Of a stretch of DNA of 64,000 nt, positions 7,815-15,972 are shown in pieces. The notes under the pieces were generated by a model. It did not search any database, was not told the DNA's origin, and saw nothing but the letters and a program-made list of their open reading frames with translations. The DNA is from CFX5 sp023384495. Its GTDB lineage: Bacteria; Chloroflexota; Anaerolineae; Caldilineales; Caldilineaceae. The stretch spans positions 124,001 to 188,000 of the forward strand of contig JASNZV010000014.1 in NCBI GenBank assembly GCA_048499455.1. The letters are read 5' to 3'. Numbering within the stretch: position 1 is the stretch's first letter; every line of letters starts with the position of its first letter. Made by a program: the position numbers and the translations under genes.

Positions 7815-10223
7815 ATGAGTAACAATGGCAAGTCCCCTGGCGCAGTCCGCTACCCGGGTATCCCTACGACCGATGATGGCAGCGGAACCGTCGCCTGGGT
7901 GGAGGTAAATATCACACAGGGCGCCTGTGCGTACCCGATCACGTCGTCGACGGTGATGGGGCAGCACTATGCGCTTGCCGTGGCCAACGGCCAAAAGAAT
8001 CTGTGGGGAGACCCGCTGATCTTCATGGAGCCAGAAAGCGAACACTCGTCCGCCTCAGCCGCCGAAGGGTTTGCCGTGGCCGGTGGCCGTGTCACCAACT
8101 TTACATCGGGCCAGGGTCTGATCTTGATGAAAGAGGTGCTCTACGTCATCTCCGGCAAACGGTTGCCTATCGTCTTTCATATCGGCGCGCGTGCGCTCAC
8201 CAGCCAGGGGTTGAACGTACACGCCGGCCATGATGATATTATGGGCGTGGCCGATACGGGTTGGGGCATCACCATCGCCAAGAATGCCCAGGGCGCCGGC
8301 GACATGGCGCTCATCACCCGCCGCGCCGCCGAAGACAGCCAGACTCCCTTCCTGAGCGCCCAAGACGGCTTTCTGACGACCCACACGGTGGAAAATGTAC
8401 GGCTGCTCGAACCCGAATTGATGAAGCAGTTTATGGGCAAACCGGAAGAGAAGCTGCGCAACCTGATGAACCCCGACAAGCCCATGATGTCGGGTGTGGT
8501 CCAAAATCAAGACAGCTACATGAAGGGAAAGATCGCCCAGCGCGCCTTCTACGACCGCGTCAAGCCCGCGCTCAAGGCGGCCATGGACGAATTCTACGAA
8601 CTCACCGGGCGGCGCTACGACCTGATCGAGCCATACCGCATGGAGGACGCCGAGTACGCGATTGTGTGCATGGGCGGCATGGCCGAAACCGCCGAAGTGA
8701 CGTGCGATTACCTGCGCGAACAGCGCGGCTGGAAGGTCGGCGTCGTCCACGTCACCAGCTTCCGCCCCTTCCCCGGCCCCGAATTGGTGGCGTGCCTGCG
8801 CAACACCAAAGCCTTTGCCGTGCTCGAACGCATGGACAACCCCATGGGCCAGAGTAACCCGTTGACCGCCGAGATCAAGGCCGCCTTTGCCGATGCGTTG
8901 GTGGGAACCGATGGCTACCCCAAGGTGGAGCGCCTGCCGGTGATCTACAGCGGCGCCGCCGGCCTGGGCAGCCGCGACGTGCGCCCCGGCGACTTTATCG
9001 CCACGGTCGAGAATATGATTCACGAAGGGCGCCGCTATTTTGTCCTCGGCATCAAACACGAACTGGCGCTGACCAACAATTTTGACCCCGATGTGCGGCC
9101 CAATGGCGCCTTCTCCATGCGCGGCCATTCGGTGGGTGGGTATGGCTCGGTCACCACCAATAAGGTCATCGCCACCATTGTCGGCGACCTCTTCGATCTC
9201 TATGTCCAGGCCTATCCCAAATATGGCTCGGAGAAGAAGGGACTTCCCACAACCTATTATCTGACGGTGGCGGACCAACCGGTGCGCACTCACTGCGAGA
9301 TGAACTTTGTCGAGTTTGTGCCGCTCAACGATGTCAACGCCTTCAATTCGGGCAACCCGCTGGCCGGGTTGCAGCCGGGGGGCGCCGTCTTTGTCCAGTC
9401 GAGCTACACCGACCCGCAGCAGGTTTGGAACAATATCCCGGCCTATGCACGGCGCATCATCCGCGAGCGCGACATCCGGGTGCTCTACCTCGACGCAGCC
9501 GCGATTGCCCGTACGGTGGCCTCGGTGCCCGACCTGCAAGTGCGTATGCAGGGCATCGTCCTCTTGGGGGTCTTTTTGAAGGCCACCCCCTTCCTCGAGC
9601 GGCGTCACATCGGTGAACAGGAACTAATGGCCGGGGTCGAGAAGAGCCTGCGCAAATACTTTGGCAAGCGTGGGGAGCGGATCGTCCAGGACAATCTGAC
9701 CTGTGTCCGCCGCGGCTTTACCGAAGTGTTGGAGATCCCCCGCGAGGTCATCCTCGCCGACGGGCAGGTCGCAGTCGAAACCAACGGCGTCCAGACCAAT
9801 GGAAAAGCAGGCCACACCAACGGCAAACTGGTGCAAGATGTCATGCGCAGCCCGGTCTTTGCCTGCCGCCTGACTACCCCAGTCGCCAAGATCGCCCAGG
9901 CGATGGAGACGCACGGTGTCGGCGCGGTGGTCGTCATCGACAACGAGGGCAACCTGCAAGGGCTGGTCAGCAGCAGCGACATCGAGCAAGCCCGTGCAGG
10001 CAACGGCGGCAATGGCGAACACAAGTCGCTCGCCGACCTCTCCTCGGCCCAGATCATGCGCCGGGATGTGCTCACGGCTATGCCGACCGATCATCTGGAG
10101 GACGCTCGCAAGAAGCTGGTCGAGCACGGGCTCCACAGCCTGGTGGTGGTGCAACAAGAGAATGGGCATCAAAAACCGGTTGGCGTCCTGTCTGAAACCG
10201 AATTGACCGCGGTGGCCGCATAA
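7815..10223 (+). CDS. Pyruvate:ferredoxin oxidoreductase alpha/gamma subunit with C-terminal CBS pair
   Basis: The 802-residue protein fuses the alpha (domains I and II) and gamma parts of 2-oxoacid:ferredoxin oxidoreductase. The start of domain I shows VNITQGACAYPITSS; the substrate region has HIGARALTSQGLNVHAGHDD; domain II has AIVCMGGMAETAEV; the gamma part begins near MRGHSVGGYGSVTTNKV. After a short Thr/Asn/Gly linker, residues about 671-802 form two CBS motifs (DVMRSPVFACRL...VVVIDNEGNLQGLVSSSD and QIMRRDVLTAMP...VGVLSETE). CBS pairs usually bind adenine nucleotides, so the enzyme may sense energy charge. GGAGGT precedes the ATG at 7815. The beta subunit follows 20 bp later; together they would oxidise pyruvate, or another oxoacid, to acyl-CoA with reduced ferredoxin. 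Confidence 0.93.
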   Translation: MSNNGKSPGAVRYPGIPTTDDGSGTVAWVEVNITQGACAYPITSSTVMGQHYALAVANGQKNLWGDPLIFMEPESEHSSASAAEGFAVAGGRVTNFTSGQGLILMKEVLYVISGKRLPIVFHIGARALTSQGLNVHAGHDDIMGVADTGWGITIAKNAQGAGDMALITRRAAEDSQTPFLSAQDGFLTTHTVENVRLLEPELMKQFMGKPEEKLRNLMNPDKPMMSGVVQNQDSYMKGKIAQRAFYDRVKPALKAAMDEFYELTGRRYDLIEPYRMEDAEYAIVCMGGMAETAEVTCDYLREQRGWKVGVVHVTSFRPFPGPELVACLRNTKAFAVLERMDNPMGQSNPLTAEIKAAFADALVGTDGYPKVERLPVIYSGAAGLGSRDVRPGDFIATVENMIHEGRRYFVLGIKHELALTNNFDPDVRPNGAFSMRGHSVGGYGSVTTNKVIATIVGDLFDLYVQAYPKYGSEKKGLPTTYYLTVADQPVRTHCEMNFVEFVPLNDVNAFNSGNPLAGLQPGGAVFVQSSYTDPQQVWNNIPAYARRIIRERDIRVLYLDAAAIARTVASVPDLQVRMQGIVLLGVFLKATPFLERRHIGEQELMAGVEKSLRKYFGKRGERIVQDNLTCVRRGFTEVLEIPREVILADGQVAVETNGVQTNGKAGHTNGKLVQDVMRSPVFACRLTTPVAKIAQAMETHGVGAVVVIDNEGNLQGLVSSSDIEQARAGNGGNGEHKSLADLSSAQIMRRDVLTAMPTDHLEDARKKLVEHGLHSLVVVQQENGHQKPVGVLSETELTAVAA

Positions 10224-10243
10224 TGCGGAAAGGAGAACCTTTG

Positions 10244-12250
10244 ATGGCTGCAAGCCCGATTTTCCTGATCGACGACGAACCGGTTGAACAACAGGCCGCA
10301 ACCAACGGGCATACCAATGGCCAGGCAAACGGCCACACCCACGGCGCAACCAATGGCGCCGATGCCTGTGACATCCCCGGCGCGCTCTTTGAGCTCAACC
10401 TCGACGCCTATATCGCTGATTTCAACGCCCGCATTGTCAGCGCCTACGAAGCCGGCCAGGACGATGACCTGATCGCTGATCTCAGCGTGGCCCGGTCGCT
10501 CATCCCGGCGGGCACGGGCGCCTATCGCGATTTTTCCTACATTGCCCCTGAAATCCCTGAATTCTACCAGGACAACTGTGTGGGCTGCATGACCTGTGTC
10601 ACCGAATGCCCCGACACCGCCATCTTGGGCAAGGTGACGGAGGGGTCGGTGCTCGAACTGGCCCTGGCGCAGACGCCCGAAGAGGAGCGCGATTGGTTGG
10701 GTCGCCAGTGGGCGGTCACCAACAAGTTTTACAGTGTGCCGGAGAAGAAGGAAGCCGGTTCGGGCGGCAAGTTTGGCATCTTTATCGACCCGACCAAGTG
10801 CAAGGGGTGCGCCGAGTGTGTCCAGGTCTGCGCCGACCTGGGCTACAACGCGCTCAAGATGATCCAGAAGGAAGAGAAGACCGTCCCCCAATATCGTGAG
10901 GCCTTTGATTTCTTCCGTAAGCTGCCGCCCACGCCAGAACGCTTTATCAACGAACGGGTGTTGGTGGACATGATGTTGGCCGACCGCAGCCTGCTCTATG
11001 TGGGCGGGGCCGGTTCGTGCGCCGGCTGTGGCGAAGCGACCGCGCTGCGCATGTGGCTGGCCGCCACCGCCTTCCAGGTGGGTCAGGAGAACATCGGCAT
11101 CGTCAACTCCACCGGCTGTACGACTGTCTATGGCAGCACCTACCCTTACAATCCATGGGGCGTCCCGTGGACCAATTCGCTCTTTGAGAATGGCCCCACC
11201 GACGCCATGGGCGTGCGCGCCCGCTGGGACCAGATGGGGTGGGAGAAGAAGCGGCTCTGGGTGATCGGCGGCGACGGCGCCATGCTTGACATCGGTTTTG
11301 GCGCGCTCAGCCGCATGTTTGCCAGCGGGATGGACATCAAGGTGTTGCTGCTCGACACGCAGGTCTACTCCAACACCGGCGGGCAGGCGTCCACCGGCAG
11401 CTTCCAGGGCCAGGGCACCAAGATGAGCCCCTTTGGCAAGGAAGAGCTGGGTAAATCCGAAGCGCGCAAAGAGATTGCCCAGATCGCCATGATGCACCCC
11501 AATGTCTTTGTGGCGCAGACCACCGCCGCCCACATGAACCACTTCTACCGGGCCGTGCTGGACGCCAACGAGTATCCCGGCCCGGCCATCATCAGCGTCT
11601 TTACCACCTGCCAGCCCGAACATGGTGTGGGCGACCATGAAGCCGCCCAACGGGCGCGCGCGGCGGTAGACAGCCGCGCCTTCCCGCTGCTGGTCTACGA
11701 TCCTCGCAAGGGGCGCACGATCCGCGAACGGCTCGACCTCAAGGGCAACCCCGCCATCAATGACGATTGGTATGTGGACCCCAAGACAAAGCAGCCCTTC
11801 ACCTTTATCGACTTTGCCCGCGGAGAAGGGCGCTTTGAAAAGCACTTTGACAAGGATGGCAACCCGGGCGAAATGTTGCTCGCTGCCCAGCAGGATCGTC
11901 TCAACAACTGGCATCTGTTGCAGGATCTGGCCGGCCTTCTCCAGCCGGAGAAGAGCACCCACGCCGCCGCCAAACCTGCGCCTGCCGCACCGGCAGTAGC
12001 CAAAGAGCCGGCTGCACCTGGTAACTTGAGCGGCGCCGCCGCCGACCGCATTGCTGCCGCCAAGGCCCGCGCAGCGGCCAAACTTGCCGCAGCCGGCGGT
12101 GCGGCCGCCCCTGCTACGCCAGCGCCCGCCGAACCTGCTGCAGAGGCGCCGCCCGCCGCTCCTGCAACACCGAAGTTGAGCACGACTGCCCAGGAGCGCA
12201 TCGCCGCCGCCAAGGCGCGTGCGGCGGCCAAAGCCCAGGGCAAAGAGTAA
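10244..12250 (+). CDS. Pyruvate:ferredoxin oxidoreductase beta subunit with two 4Fe-4S clusters
   Basis: The 668-residue protein joins a ferredoxin-like module to the thiamine-diphosphate subunit. Cysteines 112, 115, 118, 122 and 186, 189, 192, 196 form two 4Fe-4S sites. Cys259 and Cys262 in GSCAGCGE are typical of the beta subunit. The thiamine-diphosphate motif starts at GGDGAMLDIG and ends near YSNTGGQ. The N-terminal tail (residues 18-40) is a Thr/Asn/Gly/His repeat like the linker in the partner subunit. The C-terminal 80 residues are Ala/Pro-rich and contain RIAAAKARAAAK twice, outside the usual fold. AAAGGAG lies nine bases before the ATG at 10244; an ATG at 10223 overlaps the previous stop but has no site. 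Confidence 0.93.
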   Translation: MAASPIFLIDDEPVEQQAATNGHTNGQANGHTHGATNGADACDIPGALFELNLDAYIADFNARIVSAYEAGQDDDLIADLSVARSLIPAGTGAYRDFSYIAPEIPEFYQDNCVGCMTCVTECPDTAILGKVTEGSVLELALAQTPEEERDWLGRQWAVTNKFYSVPEKKEAGSGGKFGIFIDPTKCKGCAECVQVCADLGYNALKMIQKEEKTVPQYREAFDFFRKLPPTPERFINERVLVDMMLADRSLLYVGGAGSCAGCGEATALRMWLAATAFQVGQENIGIVNSTGCTTVYGSTYPYNPWGVPWTNSLFENGPTDAMGVRARWDQMGWEKKRLWVIGGDGAMLDIGFGALSRMFASGMDIKVLLLDTQVYSNTGGQASTGSFQGQGTKMSPFGKEELGKSEARKEIAQIAMMHPNVFVAQTTAAHMNHFYRAVLDANEYPGPAIISVFTTCQPEHGVGDHEAAQRARAAVDSRAFPLLVYDPRKGRTIRERLDLKGNPAINDDWYVDPKTKQPFTFIDFARGEGRFEKHFDKDGNPGEMLLAAQQDRLNNWHLLQDLAGLLQPEKSTHAAAKPAPAAPAVAKEPAAPGNLSGAAADRIAAAKARAAAKLAAAGGAAAPATPAPAEPAAEAPPAAPATPKLSTTAQERIAAAKARAAAKAQGKE

Positions 12251-12290
12251 CATCAACCGTCAGAGATAGCGCCTCTGCCACAGGAGTCAG

Positions 12291-12348
12291 GGAAACAGGT
12301 AGATAGGAAGACAGGGTATGGCCCCTGTGCGCCTGTCTACCTGTTTCC
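12291..12348 (+). terminator. Strong hairpin after the PFOR operon
   Basis: GGAAACAGGTAGATAGG (12291-12307) pairs with CCTGTCTACCTGTTTCC (12332-12348) with one mismatch, and inner ACAGGG/CCCTGT extend the stem. It begins 40 bp after the beta-subunit stop. The T-tract is short, so it may act more as a 3'-end stabiliser. Confidence 0.6.
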
Positions 12349-12439
12349 TTGTCTGGGGAGAGGATTCGAGAATCTCACCCCCTCGCCAATGTGAATGATA
12401 GATTTTTGGGGAGTTCCTGCTATGATGGTGGCGCCGGAA

Positions 12440-12500
12440 CATAGCATGGCGGGGAATGGAGTGCAATGCACTTCTGGTCCCCGGTGGTGGCCCCGCTATG
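12440..12500 (+). promoter_or_regulatory. Structured leader upstream of the trans-sulfuration enzyme
   Basis: CATAGC...GCGGGG (12440-12454) pairs with CCCCGCTATG (12491-12500) with a small bulge. Inside it GGGGA/TCCCC pair, and the centre is the palindrome AGTGCAATGCACT (12460-12472). The structure lies 134 bp before the start of a sulfur amino-acid gene, a place where riboswitches are common, but it matches no riboswitch I recognise. Confidence 0.4.
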
Positions 12501-12633
12501 ACTTTTACAGGTGATCAATTTTGGTTCTCTGGATTTCTCTGGGGAATGCGCCATGCGGATTTTGCAGTCCAGAATGCGCGTATTCCCGTCCGACGCTGGA
12601 GAGCCTCAATATTCTTTGGACGAAAATGACAAT

Positions 12634-13851
12634 ATGACAGTTGACGCCAATTCACGGCCTCCTTCACCGACACTGGGAACGGCCACAGTCCACGCCGGAG
12701 AGCGGCGCTTTCGCGCCCACAACAGCCTTACCGTGCCGATTGTGCAGACGGCTGTTTATACGTTTGAATCGACGGCCGCGCTCGTCAACTATACCGAAGA
12801 GCACATGTTCTGGGAAGAGCCGGAGCGCGAAGAGTATGGTCGCTATGGCAACCCAACGGTGCGCGCAGTAGAGGCCAAGATCGCTGCGCTGGAGGGCGCT
12901 GAGGACGCCATCCTCGTTAGCAGCGGAATGGCCGCGGTGACAGCGACCTTGTTGCTCATGCTCAGCCACGGCGACCATCTGATCCTCACCGATGAGTGCT
13001 ATTACAACACGTTGCTCTATTGCCAGAACTTTCTTCCCCGATATGGGATCGAAGTCACGGTGACGCCCCACGGCGACTATGCGGCGCTGGAGGCGGCTAT
13101 CCGACCAAATACCCGCCTCATCTTTTCCGAGTCGCCCACAAATCCGTTCAACCATTGCATTGATCTCGCTCGCCTGGTCGACATAGCGAAGCCGCGCCAG
13201 ATCAAGACGGTGATCGATACGACGTTTGCCACACCCGTCAACCTGCGCGCCCTCGATTATGGCGTCGATCTGGTGATCCACAGTGTCACCAAATATCTGG
13301 CCGGGCACAATGATGTGATGGCGGGCGCCATTGTGGGCTCGTATGACCTGACAACCCGCCTGCGCCAGGCGCACAGCATGTTGGGGTATGTGGTCGATCC
13401 CCATGCTGCGTACCTGATCCTGCGCGGCATCAAAACGCTGGCGCTCCGGGTGGCGCGACAGAATGCCAACGGGCTGGCGGTGGCTCGCTATTTGGCCGAG
13501 CAGCCTCAGATACGCCAAGTCTGGTATCCAGGTTTGGCATGTCACCGCGACCATGCGCTGGCCACGGCGACGATGCGGGGGTTTGGTGGCGTTGTCAGCT
13601 TTGAGATTGAGGGCGACGCGGCGCGGGCCCACTGCTTCATGGATGCGCTGACCATCCCCACGATTGGCCCCAGCCTGGGCGGCGTCGAGAGCATGGTCAG
13701 CCCGTTGGCGTTGATGGGGTACGCCAATGTCCCACCAGAGGATCGGGCGGCAATGGGCATCCGCGACGAGCTGGTGCGGCTGTGCCTGGGCATCGAGGAG
13801 GCCGACGATCTGATTGCTGACCTAAAGCAGGCGTTGGAAAGCCTGGCATAG
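12634..13851 (+). CDS. Cys/Met metabolism PLP-dependent enzyme (cystathionine gamma-synthase/lyase type)
   Basis: The 405-residue protein belongs to the fold-type I trans-sulfuration family. Landmarks: TLGTATVHAGE near the N-terminus, YGRYGNPTVRAVEAKIAALE, the SSGMAA phosphate-binding turn, and the PLP lysine in HSVTKYLAGHNDVMAG. The C-terminus has LGGVESMVSPL and LVRLCLGIEEADDLIADL, typical of the family. These enzymes condense or cleave cystathionine or related thioethers; the exact reaction cannot be assigned. The start is uncertain: the ATG at 12634 fits the family length, while in-frame ATGs at 12553 (preceded by GGGGA) and 12511 are possible. It has a structured leader and its own terminator, so it is probably monocistronic. 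Confidence 0.9.
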   Translation: MTVDANSRPPSPTLGTATVHAGERRFRAHNSLTVPIVQTAVYTFESTAALVNYTEEHMFWEEPEREEYGRYGNPTVRAVEAKIAALEGAEDAILVSSGMAAVTATLLLMLSHGDHLILTDECYYNTLLYCQNFLPRYGIEVTVTPHGDYAALEAAIRPNTRLIFSESPTNPFNHCIDLARLVDIAKPRQIKTVIDTTFATPVNLRALDYGVDLVIHSVTKYLAGHNDVMAGAIVGSYDLTTRLRQAHSMLGYVVDPHAAYLILRGIKTLALRVARQNANGLAVARYLAEQPQIRQVWYPGLACHRDHALATATMRGFGGVVSFEIEGDAARAHCFMDALTIPTIGPSLGGVESMVSPLALMGYANVPPEDRAAMGIRDELVRLCLGIEEADDLIADLKQALESLA

Positions 13852-13876
13852 GGCGAGGGTTATGGCAAACCCAAAA

Positions 13877-13913
13877 TGCAAACTCGCCGGCTCATCGAGC
13901 CGGCGAGTTTGCA
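13877..13913 (+). terminator. Perfect 17-bp terminator hairpin
   Basis: TGCAAACTCGCCGGCTC and GAGCCGGCGAGTTTGCA pair perfectly around a 3-base loop, 25 bp after the trans-sulfuration gene. A clear T-run is absent, but the stem is very stable. Confidence 0.75.
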
Positions 13914-14124
13914 AGGAGAAAGGAAACCCCAAAAGGAGACGAGTAGATGCACCATTTCTACTCGCCCAGAGTCTATCATAGGGGCTGGCTTTGCGCATCC
14001 GCCAATTGGCGTATTTTTGCTGGTGGTTTGAGGTGACACAAAAGACGCAGATGCGAGTGCGCCAAATGATGGAGTTGGCGGCGGCCATTTGGTCAGCAAT
14101 GATCATTGCGCCTAAAAAGAGGTC

Positions 14125-14233
14125 GCCCACCACCCTGTATGGAGATACAGGGTGATGGGCTTTCAACAAAGGAGGAACCAAAGAGGTGCTAACGTAGAGC
14201 TGTGAAGTAAGCTCCCCTCAAACTTCACAGCTC
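14125..14233 (+). other. Two hairpins flanking a strong ribosome binding site and a 3-codon frame
   Basis: Hairpin one: CCCACCACCCTGTAT (14125-14139) with ATACAGGGTGATGGG, one mismatch. Then AAAGGAGG (14168-14175), ten bases, and GTG-CTA-ACG-TAG at 14186-14197. Hairpin two: GAGCTGTGAAGT (14197-14208) with ACTTCACAGCTC (14222-14233), perfect 12 bp. The arrangement resembles a leader-peptide attenuator or the scar of a deleted gene. Confidence 0.4.
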
Positions 14234-14432
14234 CGGTAAATAGCCAAATCTACTTGTCAAACCCGTGACTTCGCTGCTTGCCGGAATCACCTACAACCTC
14301 AGATTGTGGGTCGAAAATGTTTGCCGCACCATCACGCAGTTACCGGCGACCATTTGTTACGACATTCACAATCGTGTCTCTACTATAGCCAGTATAGTTA
14401 CATTTCAGTTACAACTCTGTAGGGTTTTTCGC

Positions 14433-14465
14433 ATTTTGTCGAATGATCTGCCAGATTTTGTCGAA
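14433..14465. promoter_or_regulatory. Direct repeat with 22-bp period
   Basis: ATTTTGTCGAA occurs twice, 22 bp apart, on the same face of the helix. This is a possible binding site for a regulator that recognises direct repeats. There is no adjacent regulator and no nearby start codon, so the role is uncertain. Confidence 0.3.
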
Positions 14466-14571
14466 AGTTCTATGGGTAGGAATTACGGCGATGGGAGTCA
14501 CATAAAAGTGGCGATTGACCACGCTCTTTTGTGGAATGCACCCGGAGATGAACTCAAAATGAGGCCTATCG

Positions 14572-14651
14572 TGAGCTCTGCTTGAAAATCGGAGTTACCC
14601 GAAGAAGTAAGCACCATTGCAACGTCCGGTTTTCAAAGTAACCGCAGTATA
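14572..14651 (+). repeat. Interspersed stem-loop repeat, copy B
   Basis: Carries GAGCTCTG, then TTGAAAATCGGAG, and at the far end TCCGGTTTTCAAA and ACCGCAGTATA. TTGAAAATCG pairs with CGGTTTTCAA through one G-U. It is about 360 bp upstream of the acyl carrier protein gene. Confidence 0.75.
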
Positions 14652-15012
14652 TCGCGCAACTCTATTTCGCATTGGGTGTTACAAGCTTTCGATAATCGGG
14701 AGGGTTAACCCGAATCGGGGCGCAAGCCTAGAGCCGATCCGTATCACAGTTGTGCCGCCCAATCGCTACACCTACGAACGGAGTCGGCGGCCGTGTGATT
14801 CGAATCGTCTCTTTGGGGGAACTAGGGCGCATTGATCCGTGGGTGAAAACGGTTGGGCGTACGTTTGACAGCCGTCTCAGTGCTGACTACAATTGCCGGG
14901 CATTGCCAACAATGGCCGTCTGGGTGAGGGTTGAGCAATTGGGCCCCAGTCGGAGCATCATGATTTGAATGTAGTGATCTGAAATTCAAAACCTAGAGGA
15001 GAAGATTTTCGA

Positions 15013-15240
15013 ATGGCTACCACCTTTGAACGCGTACGCGATATCATTGTGGATCAACTGGGAGTCGAGCCCGAAGAAGTCACCATGGAAGCAAAGTTCC
15101 GTGACGATCTGGAGGCCGATAGCCTGGACCTGGTCGAGCTGATCATGCGCTTTGAAGAGGAATTTGGGGGCGACATCAGCGATGAGCAAGCCCAGCAGAT
15201 TGTTTCGGTGGGCGATGCTGTGAACTTTCTCGACAACTAG
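15013..15240 (+). CDS. acpP: Acyl carrier protein
   Basis: The 75-residue acidic protein has the ACP four-helix pattern with the phosphopantetheine attachment Ser37 in EADSLDLVELIM. It carries acyl chains during fatty acid or related synthesis. GAGGAG lies upstream of the ATG with an 11-base gap. Unusually for acpP there are no fab genes beside it; a solid terminator follows, so it is transcribed alone. The N-terminal FERVRDIIVDQLGV and the C-terminal VGDAVNFLDN are typical of the housekeeping ACP rather than of polyketide carriers. Confidence 0.95.
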   Translation: MATTFERVRDIIVDQLGVEPEEVTMEAKFRDDLEADSLDLVELIMRFEEEFGGDISDEQAQQIVSVGDAVNFLDN

Positions 15241-15251
15241 GACTTGGCCAC

Positions 15252-15281
15252 AAAAGGGCGGGCCGCCTGGCCTGCCTTTTT
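15252..15281 (+). terminator. Intrinsic terminator after acpP
   Basis: AAAAGGGCGGGCC pairs with GGCCTGCCTTTT around GCCT, ending in a run of five Ts, 11 bp after the stop codon. Confidence 0.85.
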
Positions 15282-15307
15282 GCGTTTGTGGGGAATGAAG
15301 GGATGGC

Positions 15308-15937
15308 ATGGCCGGTCTGTCGCTGGTCGTCAATGCGGGAGGGGCAAGCCGGCGCATGGGCCAGCCCAAAGCGCTTTTGCGTGTTCCAAACACAGGGGAG
15401 CCGTTGCTACGCCATGTCATCATGCGGCTGGCGGCGCTGCCCCTTGAGCAGGTGATCGTCGTCGTCAACGACCCGAACTTGGTGGCTGCCGCCGGCCTCA
15501 CAGGGCGTGTGCGGGTGATGACCGACGCCGAGACAGGCCGAGGCCCACTGGCCGGCCTGATCGCCGGTCTGGCTATCTGCGCTGATTGGGCGCTGGTGGT
15601 CGCATGTGATCTGCCGCTGATCAACCCGGCGCTCTGTCGCTTTCTGTATTCGCTGGCAGAAGGCGCTGGCCCAGGGCCAGCACAAGCGCACGAAGCGATT
15701 GTGCCTGTGGTGGGCGGGCGTGAACAGCCGCTTCATGCACTCTATCATCGCGCCGTGTTGCCGGTAGCCGAGCAACAATTGGCGACCGGAGAACGGCGCG
15801 TGGTTGCCCTTCTTCACCAAGTGCGGACACGGTGGGTCGCTGAGGAGGAATTGCGTCCCTTCGACCCTCACCTGTATTCCTTCTTGAACGTCAACACACC
15901 GGCGGAGTGGGCTGCGGCCTGTGCGCTGCTTGCATAG
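15308..15937 (+). CDS. mobA: Molybdenum cofactor guanylyltransferase-like nucleotidyltransferase
   Basis: The 209-residue protein has the nucleotidyltransferase signature NAGGASRRMGQPKALL at the N-terminus (Gly-rich loop plus the Arg and Lys that bind the phosphates) and the metal-binding Asp in VACDLPLINPAL. The spacing and VPVVGGREQPLHALYH match MobA, which attaches GMP to molybdopterin; the related MocA, which transfers CMP, is an alternative. GAAGGGA precedes the ATG at close range. The gene converges on lexA, with a 35-bp gap. No other molybdenum cofactor genes are in view. Confidence 0.85.
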   Translation: MAGLSLVVNAGGASRRMGQPKALLRVPNTGEPLLRHVIMRLAALPLEQVIVVVNDPNLVAAAGLTGRVRVMTDAETGRGPLAGLIAGLAICADWALVVACDLPLINPALCRFLYSLAEGAGPGPAQAHEAIVPVVGGREQPLHALYHRAVLPVAEQQLATGERRVVALLHQVRTRWVAEEELRPFDPHLYSFLNVNTPAEWAAACALLA

Positions 15938-15972
15938 GGGCCAAGCCGCCATCACCCTCGTCGCGCTTCGTG

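Larger units (their letters stand above)
14234..15012. other. Intergenic region upstream of the acyl carrier protein gene
   Basis: About 780 bp without a supported gene. It holds a direct repeat ATTTTGTCGAA at 14433-14443 and 14455-14465 (22-bp period, two helical turns) and copy B of the interspersed repeat at 14572-14651. The rest shows no recognisable structure. Confidence 0.55.

Noticed and set aside
8055..9608. Long open frame on the minus strand opposite the PFOR alpha/gamma gene
   Set aside because: Its composition (His, Arg, Gly, Val-rich) is that of an antisense frame of a GC-rich gene; the plus strand encodes a clear PFOR.
10169..12256. 695-codon minus-strand open frame opposite the PFOR beta gene
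   Set aside because: Antisense frame of a GC-rich gene; the cluster-binding cysteines and thiamine motif are on the plus strand.
13822..14181. 119-codon minus-strand frame after the trans-sulfuration gene
   Set aside because: It runs through two near-perfect hairpins, which fits non-coding structure better than a protein.
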